A DNA stretch of 64,000 nt from NCBI RefSeq assembly GCF_000974445.1, contig NZ_BBOJ01000037.1, positions 1 to 64,000 of the forward strand, written 5' to 3'. Shown piece by piece: positions 26,328 to 35,406 of the stretch. A program made the position numbers and the translations under genes. The notes beneath the pieces are model-generated. The model had not been told where the DNA came from. It worked only from the letters and a program-made list of their open reading frames with translations, and did no database searches. Position 1 is the first letter of the stretch, and every line of letters begins with the position of its first letter. This stretch comes from Lentzea aerocolonigenes. GTDB taxonomy: Bacteria > Actinomycetota > Actinomycetes > Mycobacteriales > Pseudonocardiaceae.

Positions 26328-27062
26328 GTGGACTTCGTCGCGGAGATCGAGAAGCAGGCTTCGGCGATGCGCACGGCGTGCGTGCAGGCGGGCCCGGAGG
26401 CCCCGGTGCCGACCTGTCCGAAGTGGACGGTGCACGACCTCGTCACGCACCAGGCACGCGTGCATTCCTGGGCGGGCAAGGCGTTGGCGACACCGCCGAG
26501 CAACGAGCCACCCCGCCCGGACGAACAGCCGTCCGCAGAAGGCCCCTCGGCGTGGGACGACCTGCTCACGTGGTGGGACGAGCGGCTGGCGATCCTGCTG
26601 GACCGGTTGCGCACGACCGCGCCGGACACTCCCGTGTGGACGTTCAACGGCGAGAACGTGGCGTCGTTCTGGGCCCAGCGCCAGGCGCACGAGACCGCCA
26701 TCCACCGCCTCGACGCCCTGCACGCCGTCGGTGACGTGCCGACGCTGCTGTGGACGCCGGAGTTCGCGGCCGACGGCGTCGACGAGTACTTCACGCGGCT
26801 CATGCCCCGCGCGGTGAACCGCGTGCCGATCGACGTGACCGGCACGATCCTCTTCCACGCGGCCGACGCGGGCCGCACGTGGGAGCTGCGACTGACCCCC
26901 GGTGAGCCCGTGGTCGTGAGCCCGGCTCAGGACGCGGCCGTCGACGAGGACGCCACCGTGGCAGGCACGGCAGACGCGATCTATCGCGCCGTGTGGGGCC
27001 GTCCGAGCCCCGCGATCGTGTCCGGGAACCGGGCCCTGTTGGACGGACTGCGCAGGCCGTGA
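26328..27062 (+). CDS. Maleylpyruvate isomerase-family, mycothiol-dependent enzyme
   Basis: 244 residues from GTG 26328. A DinB-like four-helix domain (PTCPKWTVHDLVTHQARVHSWAG; QRQAHETAIHRLDALHAVGD, with metal-binding His residues) is followed by an MDMPI C-terminal domain (GTILFHAADAGRTWELRLTPG). Members use mycothiol as cofactor, which agrees with mshA in this window. The reaction for this paralogue is unknown. Confidence 0.82.
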   Translation: MDFVAEIEKQASAMRTACVQAGPEAPVPTCPKWTVHDLVTHQARVHSWAGKALATPPSNEPPRPDEQPSAEGPSAWDDLLTWWDERLAILLDRLRTTAPDTPVWTFNGENVASFWAQRQAHETAIHRLDALHAVGDVPTLLWTPEFAADGVDEYFTRLMPRAVNRVPIDVTGTILFHAADAGRTWELRLTPGEPVVVSPAQDAAVDEDATVAGTADAIYRAVWGRPSPAIVSGNRALLDGLRRP

Positions 27063-27075
27063 ATACTTCTGCGGC

Positions 27076-27951
27076 GTGTCATCGCCTGAGCGTCGCTATG
27101 TGATCACCTTCGGCTGCCCGGACCGCACCGGCATCATCGCGAGGATCTCGTCGTTCCTCGCGGAGCACGGCGGCTGGATCGTCGAGGCCGCGTACCACAC
27201 CGACCCGGAGACGGGTTGGTTCTTCACGCGCCAGGAGGTCCGTGCGGACTCCCTGCCGTTCGACGTGGACGAGCTGCGCACGCAGTTCGCCGAGGTGGCC
27301 GCCGGTCTGGGCGCGCAGTCGACGTGGACGGTGACCGACACGGGCGTGCGCAAGCGCGTGGTGATCCTGGCGTCGAAGGAGGGCCACTGCCTCTACGACC
27401 TGCTGGCCCGCGTGGCGACCGGCGAACTGGACGTCGAGGTGTCGGCCGTCATCGCCAACCACCCGGAGCTCGGAGACATCACCCGAGCCCATGGCATCCC
27501 GTTCCACCACGTGCCGTTCCCGGCGAACGACCCGGAAGGCAAGCAGGCAGCGTTCGCCCAGCTGCGCCAACTGGTCGACAAGCACGACCCGCACGCCGTG
27601 GTCCTGGCCCGCTTCATGCAGATCCTGCCGCCCGAACTCTGCGCGGCCTGGTCAGGCCGCACGATCAACATCCACCACAGCTTCCTGCCGTCGTTCATCG
27701 GCGCCCGCCCGTACCACCAGGCACACCGACGCGGCGTGAAGCTGGTGGGCGCGACGTGCCACTACGTGACGGCGGACCTGGACGCGGGCCCGATCATCGA
27801 GCAGGACGTGCTGCGCGTGCACCACGGCGACTCGGTGGCAGACATGGTGCGCAAGGGGCGGGACATCGAGAAGGTGGTGCTGGCGCGCGGGCTGCGGTGG
27901 CACCTGGAGGACCGCGTGCTGGTGCACGGCAACCAGACGGTGATCTTCTGA
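27076..27951 (+). CDS. purU: Formyltetrahydrofolate deformylase
   Basis: 291 residues. An N-terminal ACT domain (YVITFGCPDRTGIIARISSFLAE) precedes a formyltransferase-type domain with Asn-His-Asp residues in VIANHPELGDITRAHGIPFHH, INIHHSFLPSFIGARPYHQA and YVTADLDAGPIIEQDV. It hydrolyses 10-formyl-THF to formate and THF, balancing one-carbon pools. It ends a four-gene plus-strand run with gaps below 15 bp and converges on the ESX-associated operon. Confidence 0.94.
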   Translation: MSSPERRYVITFGCPDRTGIIARISSFLAEHGGWIVEAAYHTDPETGWFFTRQEVRADSLPFDVDELRTQFAEVAAGLGAQSTWTVTDTGVRKRVVILASKEGHCLYDLLARVATGELDVEVSAVIANHPELGDITRAHGIPFHHVPFPANDPEGKQAAFAQLRQLVDKHDPHAVVLARFMQILPPELCAAWSGRTINIHHSFLPSFIGARPYHQAHRRGVKLVGATCHYVTADLDAGPIIEQDVLRVHHGDSVADMVRKGRDIEKVVLARGLRWHLEDRVLVHGNQTVIF

Positions 27952-27955
27952 GCGC

Positions 27956-28363
27956 TTACCAGCTTTCCTTGCGATAGACCGTCTTCTCGCTGAAGTCCTC
28001 TTCTGGCTGCACGGGCTGTTGCTCGGGGGCCGGCGGTGCTGGGACCGACACGTCGGTGTCCAGCTCGTTGGCGTGGCTGCCGGTGACCTGGCGGAACTCG
28101 TCGAGCACGTTGGTGGCCGCCTGTTCGCGGGCGGTCCTGGTGAGGGCGAGGATCTTGGTGGCCAGCTCGGTGTGGCCCTCGATCTTCAGGTCCAGCAGGG
28201 CGCCGTTGGGGGCGACCGTGACGGTGACGGACTTGTCCTCGGTCGTCACCGTGGTGCCTGCCGATTCGAGGTTGCGGCGGAAGGCGGCGGCGTTGCGCTG
28301 GAGCTCGGCGGTCTTGGCCTCGAAGTCGGCGAGCCATTCGTCCGGGGTCATCGTGGTGCTCAT
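27956..28363 (-). CDS. YbaB/EbfC-family protein, ESX-associated
   Basis: 135 residues. Helix FEAKTAELQRNAAAFRRNLESAG, strands TVTVAPNGALLDLKIEG and a helical C-terminus fit the YbaB/EbfC nucleoid-associated fold, followed by a Pro/Glu-rich tail. Actinobacterial copies often lie with WXG100/ESX genes. The ATG overlaps the upstream lipoprotein stop by 4 bp, and it is the last gene of the operon. DNA binding has not been shown for this type. Confidence 0.78.
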   Translation of the reverse strand: MSTTMTPDEWLADFEAKTAELQRNAAAFRRNLESAGTTVTTEDKSVTVTVAPNGALLDLKIEGHTELATKILALTRTAREQAATNVLDEFRQVTGSHANELDTDVSVPAPPAPEQQPVQPEEDFSEKTVYRKESW

Positions 28364-28797
28364 TTCTTGGTGGGGCGGGGGCCGTACTTCTGCGCCAACG
28401 CGTCCGGGTCGTCGAGTTCGATCCGCTTCCGGCTGATGGCGTTGTCGGGACCGGTCGGGCCTGTTACCGGCGGTTTCACTTCTGAGAAGACCGCGACGTG
28501 CACCGACACGTTTTGCCAGGTGCCACGCCAGTAGTCACGCCTGGCAATTTCCTCGAGCTGCTCGACTGACGCCTTCGCGGACTCATCGCGCACAATCGCG
28601 TCCACGTAGAGCACCTGCCCCTGGTCCAGGCCGTGCCGGTACTCGTATTCGGCGTTGACGACCTCGGGCAGTTCTTTCCAGTCGGCCACGATCTGCTTGC
28701 CGACCCCTTCGACGTCCTCGTAGTACTGGTTGGTGATGTTGCACCCAGCCAACACGAAGGCCAGGGAACCCGCGGCCAAGGCCTTACGGAAGCTCAT
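28360..28797 (-). CDS. Small lipoprotein of the ESX-associated operon
   Basis: 145 residues. Signal with lipobox FVLAGC (Cys19), then an alpha/beta domain (GVGKQIVADWKELPEVVNAE, VLYVDAIVRDESAK, NVSVHVAVFSEV) and a basic tail. No family is recognised. It overlaps the hydrolase gene by 14 bp and the YbaB gene by 4 bp, so it belongs to the same transcript. Confidence 0.75.
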   Translation of the reverse strand: MSFRKALAAGSLAFVLAGCNITNQYYEDVEGVGKQIVADWKELPEVVNAEYEYRHGLDQGQVLYVDAIVRDESAKASVEQLEEIARRDYWRGTWQNVSVHVAVFSEVKPPVTGPTGPDNAISRKRIELDDPDALAQKYGPRPTKK

Positions 28798-30136
28798 TCA
28801 CACCCTTCCTCGCGACGTGATACCTCTGCAGCTGTGATTTCTCCGGGTCGCCGCCGGTGAAGGCTCCCATGCTGTCGCGGTAGCGCTGGACCGATGGATC
28901 CGTGCTCTTGTCCAGAACGCCCGCCGCATCGGTGTAGTTGCCACCGATCGCGTGGTTTCCGCCGAACGTCCCCGTGTTGTTGTCGAACGTCACCGTCGTT
29001 CGATTGGGACTGTCCGGGTTATCGCTCGCATCCAGGTGCGGGACGATATCGTTGCGGTTCTCCAGCGAAAGCACCTGCACATCGCCAGGAACGTCGATGC
29101 GGCCGACTGGCGAGCCTGCGGTGACCACGTGGGTCACGTTGTAGCCGTTGGCTTTCAGGTCGCCGGTCGCCTGGGCGGCGACGATGCCGCCCTGACTGTG
29201 CCCGACCAACATCACCGGAGCACCCGTGTCGTCGGCTCCAGCGCGATCGAGCGCCTCCTGGATTCCCTTTTGCAGCACCGTGTTGTTGCCGGCCATTGCG
29301 TCGACATTGACGCCCAGGTCGTTGGCGCTCGCCACCTGGCCGGGCAGTGGCCAGTCCTTCGTGCCGGGCACGTCCACGACGTAGCCGGTGACGTTGTTGT
29401 TGGCGTCCTTGATGATCCGGACATCGATGTTGCTCGGATCAGGCTTGACCGTCGGGTCGTTGCGCTCGTTCAGCCCGTTGAGCAGGTCCTCAAGGTCACG
29501 CGGCGGGTTCTTGTCCTGCAGCCGCGGCTCGATTTCTTTGACCACGGCCTCGCCGTCCGGGTAGGTGGCGGCGAGCAGGTCGAGTGTGGTCGCGAGGTCG
29601 ACCGGGATGCCGAGCGCGCTGAGCATGCCCGGCGACATGCCGATCAACGTGTCCACCATGCCGGGGTGGTCGACGAGCCACTTCTCCCAGTCGCCGTCGT
29701 AGTTCAGGTAGACGTCGGCAGCAATCCCGCCACCACCCACCAGAGCGGCACCAAGAGGGTTGGTCGCCACCGCCAGACCGCCGAACCAGCGCGCAGCGTC
29801 CAGGCCCTTGGCGGCCAGTTCGTCGGCCATCTCGTAGGCGATCCTCGACGCCTTGAAGGCCTCACCGCGCAGTCCGATGACGGCAGACGTGGCGGTGAGC
29901 CCGCTGGGTCCGTCGAGGGCGACGGCCATCGCCGCCTCGAACTTCACCACGCCGCCGGGATTGAGCAGCGAGGAGGCCAGCACGTCCGGCTCGACCAGGA
30001 ACTTGTGCCCGGCGGCCGCGATCTTGAGGGTGTCGCCGGCGACGTCGCTCGTGAGGTCGCCCATCGCGGCGAGGTCCTCGTACTTGGCCTCGACGCCGCC
30101 CGCGCCGCCTTCGACCTGGATGTTCTTCACCGTCAT
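28784..30136 (-). CDS. Alpha/beta hydrolase (lipase-like), possible ESX substrate
   Basis: 450 residues. No Sec signal. The helical N-terminal 200 residues resemble the ESX-linked helical regions of large actinobacterial lipases. From about 240 an alpha/beta hydrolase core has the elbow PVMLVGHSQGGIVAAQ (Ser), Asp in NRNDIVPHLDAS and His in GGNHAIGGNY. This could be an extracellular esterase or toxin-like enzyme exported with the upstream WXG-like and EspG-like proteins. Overlaps of 4 and 14 bp place it in the operon. Secretion is inferred from context only. Confidence 0.75.
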   Translation of the reverse strand: MTVKNIQVEGGAGGVEAKYEDLAAMGDLTSDVAGDTLKIAAAGHKFLVEPDVLASSLLNPGGVVKFEAAMAVALDGPSGLTATSAVIGLRGEAFKASRIAYEMADELAAKGLDAARWFGGLAVATNPLGAALVGGGGIAADVYLNYDGDWEKWLVDHPGMVDTLIGMSPGMLSALGIPVDLATTLDLLAATYPDGEAVVKEIEPRLQDKNPPRDLEDLLNGLNERNDPTVKPDPSNIDVRIIKDANNNVTGYVVDVPGTKDWPLPGQVASANDLGVNVDAMAGNNTVLQKGIQEALDRAGADDTGAPVMLVGHSQGGIVAAQATGDLKANGYNVTHVVTAGSPVGRIDVPGDVQVLSLENRNDIVPHLDASDNPDSPNRTTVTFDNNTGTFGGNHAIGGNYTDAAGVLDKSTDPSVQRYRDSMGAFTGGDPEKSQLQRYHVARKGVNELP

Positions 30137-30933
30137 GCCAGTGCTCCCGCCACTGCGGGCGCCACCCAGGTGCCCAGGCCTTCGCGTTCAACCGGTTCCA
30201 CGCGCACCATCCGGCGTCCCGTTCCGTCCGGTTCGGGGTCCAGGCCGCTCCAGCCACCCGCCGTGTGCACCCAGTTGACCTGGGACGTTCCGTTGGCCCA
30301 GATGACGAGGCAACGCAGGGCACCGTCGGTCTGTTCGGCGACGTTCTGCGCCAGCGATGCCTCAGCGCCGGACAAACCGAGTTGAGCCAGCACAGCGGCC
30401 GGGGCGTCCGGGTCGGCGGCGCGGAACAGCCTGGCCGCGCCCATCTCCTGCAACGCTTCCAGCGGCAACCGGCCCCGCAGCGGCTGGGCGTCCTCGGTGC
30501 CGCCGAGTCGCGACTCCAGACTCGTGCCGGCGGGGTCTGCCCGGGGCACGGCGCGGATCAGTTCCTTGCCCAGGTCGACGGACGCGAACATGGACAGCTC
30601 GACCGCGCCGTCGCCCAACGCGAACAGCGAAGCACCCAACGGGCCGTTGACCGCGTGGACGCTGTGCGAGCTCTTGGCACCGATGGACGCGATGGTGTCC
30701 AGCAGAACCGTTGGCCCGGCGAGGATCTGCAGGTTGCGCTCCACCGACGGGTGCACCTCGGCCTCTTCACCGACACCGGTCACGACGCGTTTCTTGGTGA
30801 GACCGGCCTCCGCGGGACCGATCGCGACGTCGTCGGCCGGCATCCAGTCGGGCGGCAGGTCGACGCCGGTTTTCTCGACCAGGTAAGCGAACTCGCCGGC
30901 GGACAGCACCAGCCGGTGCGGCGCCGGGGTCAC
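30133..30933 (-). CDS. EspG-like ESX secretion-associated protein
   Basis: 266 residues from GTG 30933, overlapping the WXG-like stop as GTGA; longer frames upstream are antisense-like. The opening LVLSAGEFAYLVEKTGVDLPP and central alpha/beta pattern (LIRAVPRADPAGTSLESRL) are typical of EspG family members, cytoplasmic chaperones that bind ESX substrates. Its partner is probably the 172-residue protein encoded just upstream or the hydrolase downstream. Confidence 0.75.
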   Translation of the reverse strand: MTPAPHRLVLSAGEFAYLVEKTGVDLPPDWMPADDVAIGPAEAGLTKKRVVTGVGEEAEVHPSVERNLQILAGPTVLLDTIASIGAKSSHSVHAVNGPLGASLFALGDGAVELSMFASVDLGKELIRAVPRADPAGTSLESRLGGTEDAQPLRGRLPLEALQEMGAARLFRAADPDAPAAVLAQLGLSGAEASLAQNVAEQTDGALRCLVIWANGTSQVNWVHTAGGWSGLDPEPDGTGRRMVRVEPVEREGLGTWVAPAVAGALA

Positions 30934-31448
30934 GCGGGCACTCCCTGACCGCGCAGGTACTCGCCGACCTCGAGCCACGCCTTGTCGCCGTGCGGCGGCA
31001 GGTTGTCCGGGCCCCACTTCCAGCCCGTCCAAGGCGGTTGCGGCGGTTGCGGTGGCTGCCCCCCGCCGAAACCGAGGGCGTCGGCGACACCGTTCGCGAT
31101 GTCTCTCACGGCGTCGTTGAAGGCGTCGACCGCACGGTTGAAGGTGTCGATCGCACTCTTGAACCAGCCGGTGACGGCCTCGGCGATCCGCTTGATCGCG
31201 GCGATCATCTCGCGGACCTCCTGGGCGTGCTGCCGCAGCACCGCCGCCGCACCGTCCAGGTCCTCCGCAGTCCGGAACAGCTTGCGCTTGTCGCCCTCGA
31301 CGGTCTCGCGGCAGCGCTCCGCCGCCACCGACTGCCACTGCATCCGACGCGCGTTGTCGGTCAGCTCGGTGCCGTGCGTGCGAACCGACTCCGCACGCTT
31401 CTCGATCTCGCCCGCGATGCGGTCCAACTCGTCCGGATTGCCGTACAC
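30930..31448 (-). CDS. WXG100-like / ESX substrate protein with Pro-rich tail
   Basis: 172 residues from GTG 31448, with a good ribosome binding site CGGAGG 5 bp upstream. Residues 1-115 form a helical hairpin (NPDELDRIAGEIEKRAESVR ... LRQHAQEVREMIAAIKRIAEAV) with a WQS turn at about 38 in place of the exact WXG. The C-terminus (GGGQPPQPPQPPWTGWKWGP) is Pro/Trp-rich. It heads the five-gene operon. Export by a type VII system encoded elsewhere is likely. Confidence 0.75.
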   Translation of the reverse strand: MYGNPDELDRIAGEIEKRAESVRTHGTELTDNARRMQWQSVAAERCRETVEGDKRKLFRTAEDLDGAAAVLRQHAQEVREMIAAIKRIAEAVTGWFKSAIDTFNRAVDAFNDAVRDIANGVADALGFGGGQPPQPPQPPWTGWKWGPDNLPPHGDKAWLEVGEYLRGQGVPA

Positions 31449-31641
31449 CGGTACCTCCGTTCACTCGCGGTGAGCAAACCACGACGGAAAGCCGTGTCGC
31501 GCAGCGAACCGGAAAAAATGAGCGGAACTACTCAGCGGCCGGTTCGAACTCGCCCGCTTCATGCAGATCGTGCCGGCGGCAGAAACCCTGACGATCGCTA
31601 CCACCGCCTGGCTTCGCGATCTTGCTGCTAGCGGTGCCTCA

Positions 31642-32640
31642 CTAGCTCACCGGCATGAACTCGACGACGAACGGCCCGAACACGTCCTCCGGCACCGATG
31701 TGGGGGTGGCGGGCCGTCCGTGCACCGCGGTGCGGACCTTGACCCGATCCGGCGGATCGGGGAAGTCGACCGTCGCCTCACCACCTGTGCACTCGACCGT
31801 GCGCTTCTCCGTCCGTTTCTCCGCCTTGCCAGGCGTGATGTCCTGCACCTCGATCTCGAACTCGTCGCTCGTCGTGCACCGGTACTTGAACCGGAGCGTG
31901 CTCACCGAGGCAGGAACGTCCCAGTCCGCGGACCAGGAGGTGTGCCGCCCCTGCACCTGGATGCCGTCCACCGCCGGTTCGGCCGCCAGCACGAACTGAC
32001 GATCGAGCACGCCGCGGAGGTGGGCGAGTTCGGACTCGCTCAGCCGCGCTCCACCCACCGGGATCTTCGGTGGCGACTTCTGCGTCACCTCGTAGAACGG
32101 GCTGACGACGCCCTCGCGGTTGGTCAGCACCAGTTCCAGGTACGCCGAGGCGTTGAGCGGTGAGCCGTCCTCCTTCACCACAACGGCACTGGTCAGCCGC
32201 CCGGTCGCACAGACGGTCTCGTCGACGTCGATCCACCGCTGCCGCAGTCCTGTGCCCTTGTCCATCTCGGGATAGCGGTTCAGGTCCGCGTGTGTGGCGG
32301 AACTGATCCTGTCGCCGCGCCACACGGAGACCACCGTGAAGCCGGAACCGCGAAGCCCTTCCGCGAAGAAGGTGCACGCGGCCGCCAAATCAGCCGGGGC
32401 ACCGGTGACGGGCACCTGGTAGACGGGCTCCTTGTCCCCGGCGTCCGCGCATTCAGCGAAACCCTGGCAGCCCTTGTCGAACCGCGCGGATGCCCGGTCC
32501 ATCGCGCCGCCCGCGGGCACCGGTGCCTGCGCCAGGACGTCCTCAAGAGCCTTCCGCTGCTGGGCGATCTCGTTGTCACTGCGGCCGCAGGCGGTGCTGA
32601 CCAGCACCAGGACCCACACCATCGCCAAACGCGCCCACAT
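31642..32640 (-). CDS. Lipoprotein of unknown function
   Basis: 332 residues. The signal peptide ends at LVSTAC (Cys18). The exported part contains four to six cysteines (DKGCQGFAECADAG; AAACTFF; ETVCATG; YRCTTS; VECTGG) suited to disulphides, and a long helix ESELAHLRGVLDRQFVLAAEP. No family recognised. It lies 193 bp upstream of the ESX-associated operon on the same strand and could be related to it. Confidence 0.7.
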   Translation of the reverse strand: MWARLAMVWVLVLVSTACGRSDNEIAQQRKALEDVLAQAPVPAGGAMDRASARFDKGCQGFAECADAGDKEPVYQVPVTGAPADLAAACTFFAEGLRGSGFTVVSVWRGDRISSATHADLNRYPEMDKGTGLRQRWIDVDETVCATGRLTSAVVVKEDGSPLNASAYLELVLTNREGVVSPFYEVTQKSPPKIPVGGARLSESELAHLRGVLDRQFVLAAEPAVDGIQVQGRHTSWSADWDVPASVSTLRFKYRCTTSDEFEIEVQDITPGKAEKRTEKRTVECTGGEATVDFPDPPDRVKVRTAVHGRPATPTSVPEDVFGPFVVEFMPVS

Positions 32641-32713
32641 GTCCGTCCCCCGTTCGCAGCACGCACCCCCGCCGTGGATCTTGGCAGGGATGCGCGGCGC
32701 CCGCCGGGCGAAC

Positions 32714-33688
32714 TCAGATCTTCGCCGCCGCCCTCCCCACGGCCTCGACCAGCCACCCGGCGTCCGCGGCCGTCATCACGGCCGGCGGCGTGAAGCTCAC
32801 GGTCCGCCCGCGGAAGTCGGCGAGCACACGGGCACGCAGCAGCTCACTGGTGAACACGTCGGCGGCTCGCTGGTCGGGCAGTTCGACGCCGAGCAGCAGG
32901 CCTCGGCCGGACGCGTGGGCCTTGCCCGCCACGACGGCCCGCAGCCCGAACAGCAGTTCGTCGCCCAGCAGCCTGGCGCGCTCGACCAGGCCGTCGGCGG
33001 CTGTGACGTGCAGGCAGGCGTTGACGGCGGCGGACGCCAGCGGGGACACGGCCTCGGGGCCTCGCCACAGCGGCACTTCGACGGCGGACGAGGCCACCAC
33101 TGCCGCGATCGGGAGCACGCCGCCGGAGAGGCCCTCGCCGACCAGCAGGATGTCCGGGGTCACGCCATCGATGTCACAGCCCCACCAGACACCGAGGCGG
33201 CCCAGGCCGGTGCGCGTTTCGTCGACGATCACGAGTGCGCCGTGCTCGCGGCAGACCTCAGCGATCGCGCGCAGGTAGCCGTCGGGAGGGAGGGACGCCC
33301 CGCGGACCGGTTCGACGAGCACGCAGGCCGGTGGTCCGGCGGCCAGGGTGGCGCGCAGCGAGTCGATGCCGCCGTACGGGACGTCGCCGGTGGTCAGCAC
33401 TCGTGGACGACCGTTGGCGTGGGCCAGGGCCACCGCGAACTGGGCGGCTTCCGAGGCCGACGGGAACGTGTGGACGTGGTCGAGGCCGTTGGGCGTGACC
33501 AGGTCGAGCATCAGCCGGTCCAGCAGCGACGGCCGGCGCACCTGGCCGACCACGGCCTGCACCACGGCCGGGTGGGCGTGGCCGAGCAGAGGGGCTCCGT
33601 AACCACCGCAGTCCAGGTACTCGACGCGGTGGGGATCTACCACTCGGGCGCCTCGGGCGGCGCATCCGGTCAGCTGTTCGGTAGCCAT
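32714..33688 (-). CDS. Class III aminotransferase-fold protein lacking the PLP lysine
   Basis: 324 residues from ATG 33688, which has AGGAAAGG upstream. An ATG at 33766 adds 26 codons, but these have poor GC3. It matches class III (acetylornithine/ornithine) aminotransferases: VEYLDCGGYGAPLLGHAHPAV, HTFPSASEAAQFAVALA, LVIVDETRTGLGRLG. The cofactor loop, normally D-I-L-x-L-G-K-A-L-S-G-G, reads DILLVGEGLSGG: codon GAG at 33134-33136 puts Glu185 where the Schiff-base Lys should be. The following STYGGNPL-type segment is also eroded. It is probably not a transaminase; it may be degenerate or have a binding role. Confidence 0.75.
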   Translation of the reverse strand: MATEQLTGCAARGARVVDPHRVEYLDCGGYGAPLLGHAHPAVVQAVVGQVRRPSLLDRLMLDLVTPNGLDHVHTFPSASEAAQFAVALAHANGRPRVLTTGDVPYGGIDSLRATLAAGPPACVLVEPVRGASLPPDGYLRAIAEVCREHGALVIVDETRTGLGRLGVWWGCDIDGVTPDILLVGEGLSGGVLPIAAVVASSAVEVPLWRGPEAVSPLASAAVNACLHVTAADGLVERARLLGDELLFGLRAVVAGKAHASGRGLLLGVELPDQRAADVFTSELLRARVLADFRGRTVSFTPPAVMTAADAGWLVEAVGRAAAKI

Positions 33689-33813
33689 GGCGGGGAACCT
33701 TTCCTGGGCAGCGCGGCCCGCGGCCGCTCGTCGGAGGGCGAGCGGACCTGGGTTCCCACTACTCATTCGGATTCCGCGCCACGTTGGTTCGCCCGAGGCA
33801 TAGGCTTTTTCCC

Positions 33814-34881
33814 GTGCGGATCGAAATCACCGACCTCGACCAGCTGCGGGCAGAGCCTGACCTGCGCAAAGCCGTCATCATCGGGCTGGACCTGACCCGA
33901 GAGGACGTCCGGGTCCCGTTGGACGGGGCACTGCTGCTCGGCTGCGCCCTCAGCGAGACCATGCAGCGCAGGGCGGAGGCAGCCGGTGCGTTGATCTTCC
34001 CGGTGATCCCGGACGTGCCGTACGAGGTCTACCGGTCGTCGCTCTACACGCCCGCGGAGCTGTTCGGCGGCTTCGACCCGGCCGACCCGAAGTCGTACGC
34101 GGACACCCCGGACGCGGTGATCTACCGGCACAGCAGGCAGCAGGGCCACCACCCCGACCCGTTGCACGCGCTGGCCGAACGCCTGCACGACCACTCGATC
34201 ACCGAGGCGCTCGATGAGACGCTGACGGGATCACCGGTGGCGGTCATGGGCGGTCACGCGCTGGCCCGCGGCTCGGACGGCTACCGCAACGCCGTCGAGC
34301 TCGGCGCGGCGCTCGGCAGGGCCGGGTTCACGGTCCTGACCGGCGGCGGACCGGGCGCGATGGAGGCAGTTCCGCTCGGCGTGCGGCTCGGCGAGGCCGA
34401 CAAGGACGTCCTCGACGCGATCGCGCAGGCGCCGTCGTTCGGTCACGACGACGAGTCGATCGGCCGGTGGCTCGCGGCGTTCCCGGAGATCCCGTCCTTC
34501 GACAAGCCGCGCACGATCGGCATCCCGACCTGGTTCTACGGGCACGAGCCGCCCAACCCCGCGTGCGAACTGCACGCCAAGTACTTCGCGAACTCGGTGC
34601 GCGAGGAGGGCCTGCTGACCGTCGCAACGGGTGGCATCGTCTACACGCCGGGCAAGGCGGGCACGGTCCAGGAGGTCTTCCAGGACTTCACCCAGAACTA
34701 CTACGGCAGCGTCGGCCCGGCCGCTCCGATGGTGTTCCTGGGCAAGGACTTCTGGACCGACGAGGTCCCGGCCGCGCCGCTCGTGCAGAAGCTCGCGGCG
34801 GGCCGGGAGGCCGAGCAGTGGATCCTCGTCACCGACGAGATCGACGAGGCGATCGAACTACTGGTGAAGTACCAGGCCTAG
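33814..34881 (+). CDS. LOG-family protein (nucleotide phosphoribohydrolase-like)
   Basis: 355 residues from GTG 33814 (MRIEITDLDQLRAEPDL). The C-terminal two thirds are a Rossmann-like LOG domain with VAVMGGHALARGSDGYRN, TGGGPGAMEAVPLG and the PGGxGTxxE counterpart YTPGKAGTVQEVFQ (conserved Glu kept). LOG proteins release base from nucleoside 5'-monophosphates (cytokinin activation in plants). The longer N-terminal domain is typical of a bacterial subgroup. Divergent from the aminotransferase-like gene. Confidence 0.8.
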   Translation: MRIEITDLDQLRAEPDLRKAVIIGLDLTREDVRVPLDGALLLGCALSETMQRRAEAAGALIFPVIPDVPYEVYRSSLYTPAELFGGFDPADPKSYADTPDAVIYRHSRQQGHHPDPLHALAERLHDHSITEALDETLTGSPVAVMGGHALARGSDGYRNAVELGAALGRAGFTVLTGGGPGAMEAVPLGVRLGEADKDVLDAIAQAPSFGHDDESIGRWLAAFPEIPSFDKPRTIGIPTWFYGHEPPNPACELHAKYFANSVREEGLLTVATGGIVYTPGKAGTVQEVFQDFTQNYYGSVGPAAPMVFLGKDFWTDEVPAAPLVQKLAAGREAEQWILVTDEIDEAIELLVKYQA

Positions 34882-34882
34882 C

Positions 34883-35350
34883 TCACTGGAACGTCCAGCC
34901 GTCCCGCGCGCAGATGATGGGGCCGTTGTTGCTGCGGTCCCACTTGCACGGGAAGCCGTTCAGCGTGCTGTTCTCGTAGTAGTCCTTGTTGCACTGGCCC
35001 CACTTGCCCTTGCCGAGGCTGGTCATGCACCAGCCCTGGCGGTAGAGGCTGCCGTTGCGGATGTTCTGCCAGAGGACACCGGCAGAGGCACCGTCACTGC
35101 TGTCCTGGTCCTGCACCCACCAGTGGTCGCCACTCTTCTCGTAACAGATCTCCACGGCCGGCACGGAGTGGCATTCCAGCTGCGAGCGGGGCGGCAACGT
35201 GCCGGCGACCGCGAGCTGCACGCCGTCCGCGGCTGCGGAGAACTCCGACATCGGCTGCACCGACGTCGTCTCGGCCGACGCGGTGGCGGGCATCAGCGCG
35301 CCCATGACGGCCACAGCGGCCATCGAGAGAGCAAGCATGAGCTTGCGCAT
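34883..35350 (-). CDS. Small secreted cysteine-rich protein
   Basis: 155 residues from ATG 35350, with GGGAGGAA upstream. A Sec signal peptide (MRKLMLALSMAAVAVMGALM) is probably cleaved after ATASA at 26. The mature part has six Cys (LECHSVPAVEIC, GWCMTS, QCNKDY, FPCKWD, IICARDGW) and many Trp. No family recognised. It ends 1 bp from the convergent LOG gene. The gene upstream is also secreted, 57 bp away. Confidence 0.7.
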   Translation of the reverse strand: MRKLMLALSMAAVAVMGALMPATASAETTSVQPMSEFSAAADGVQLAVAGTLPPRSQLECHSVPAVEICYEKSGDHWWVQDQDSSDGASAGVLWQNIRNGSLYRQGWCMTSLGKGKWGQCNKDYYENSTLNGFPCKWDRSNNGPIICARDGWTFQ

Positions 35351-35406
35351 ACGTGTTCCTCCCAGTTGTAAGGGTTTCCGCCTCGAACAAGGCGGACGTG
35401 AGTGGC

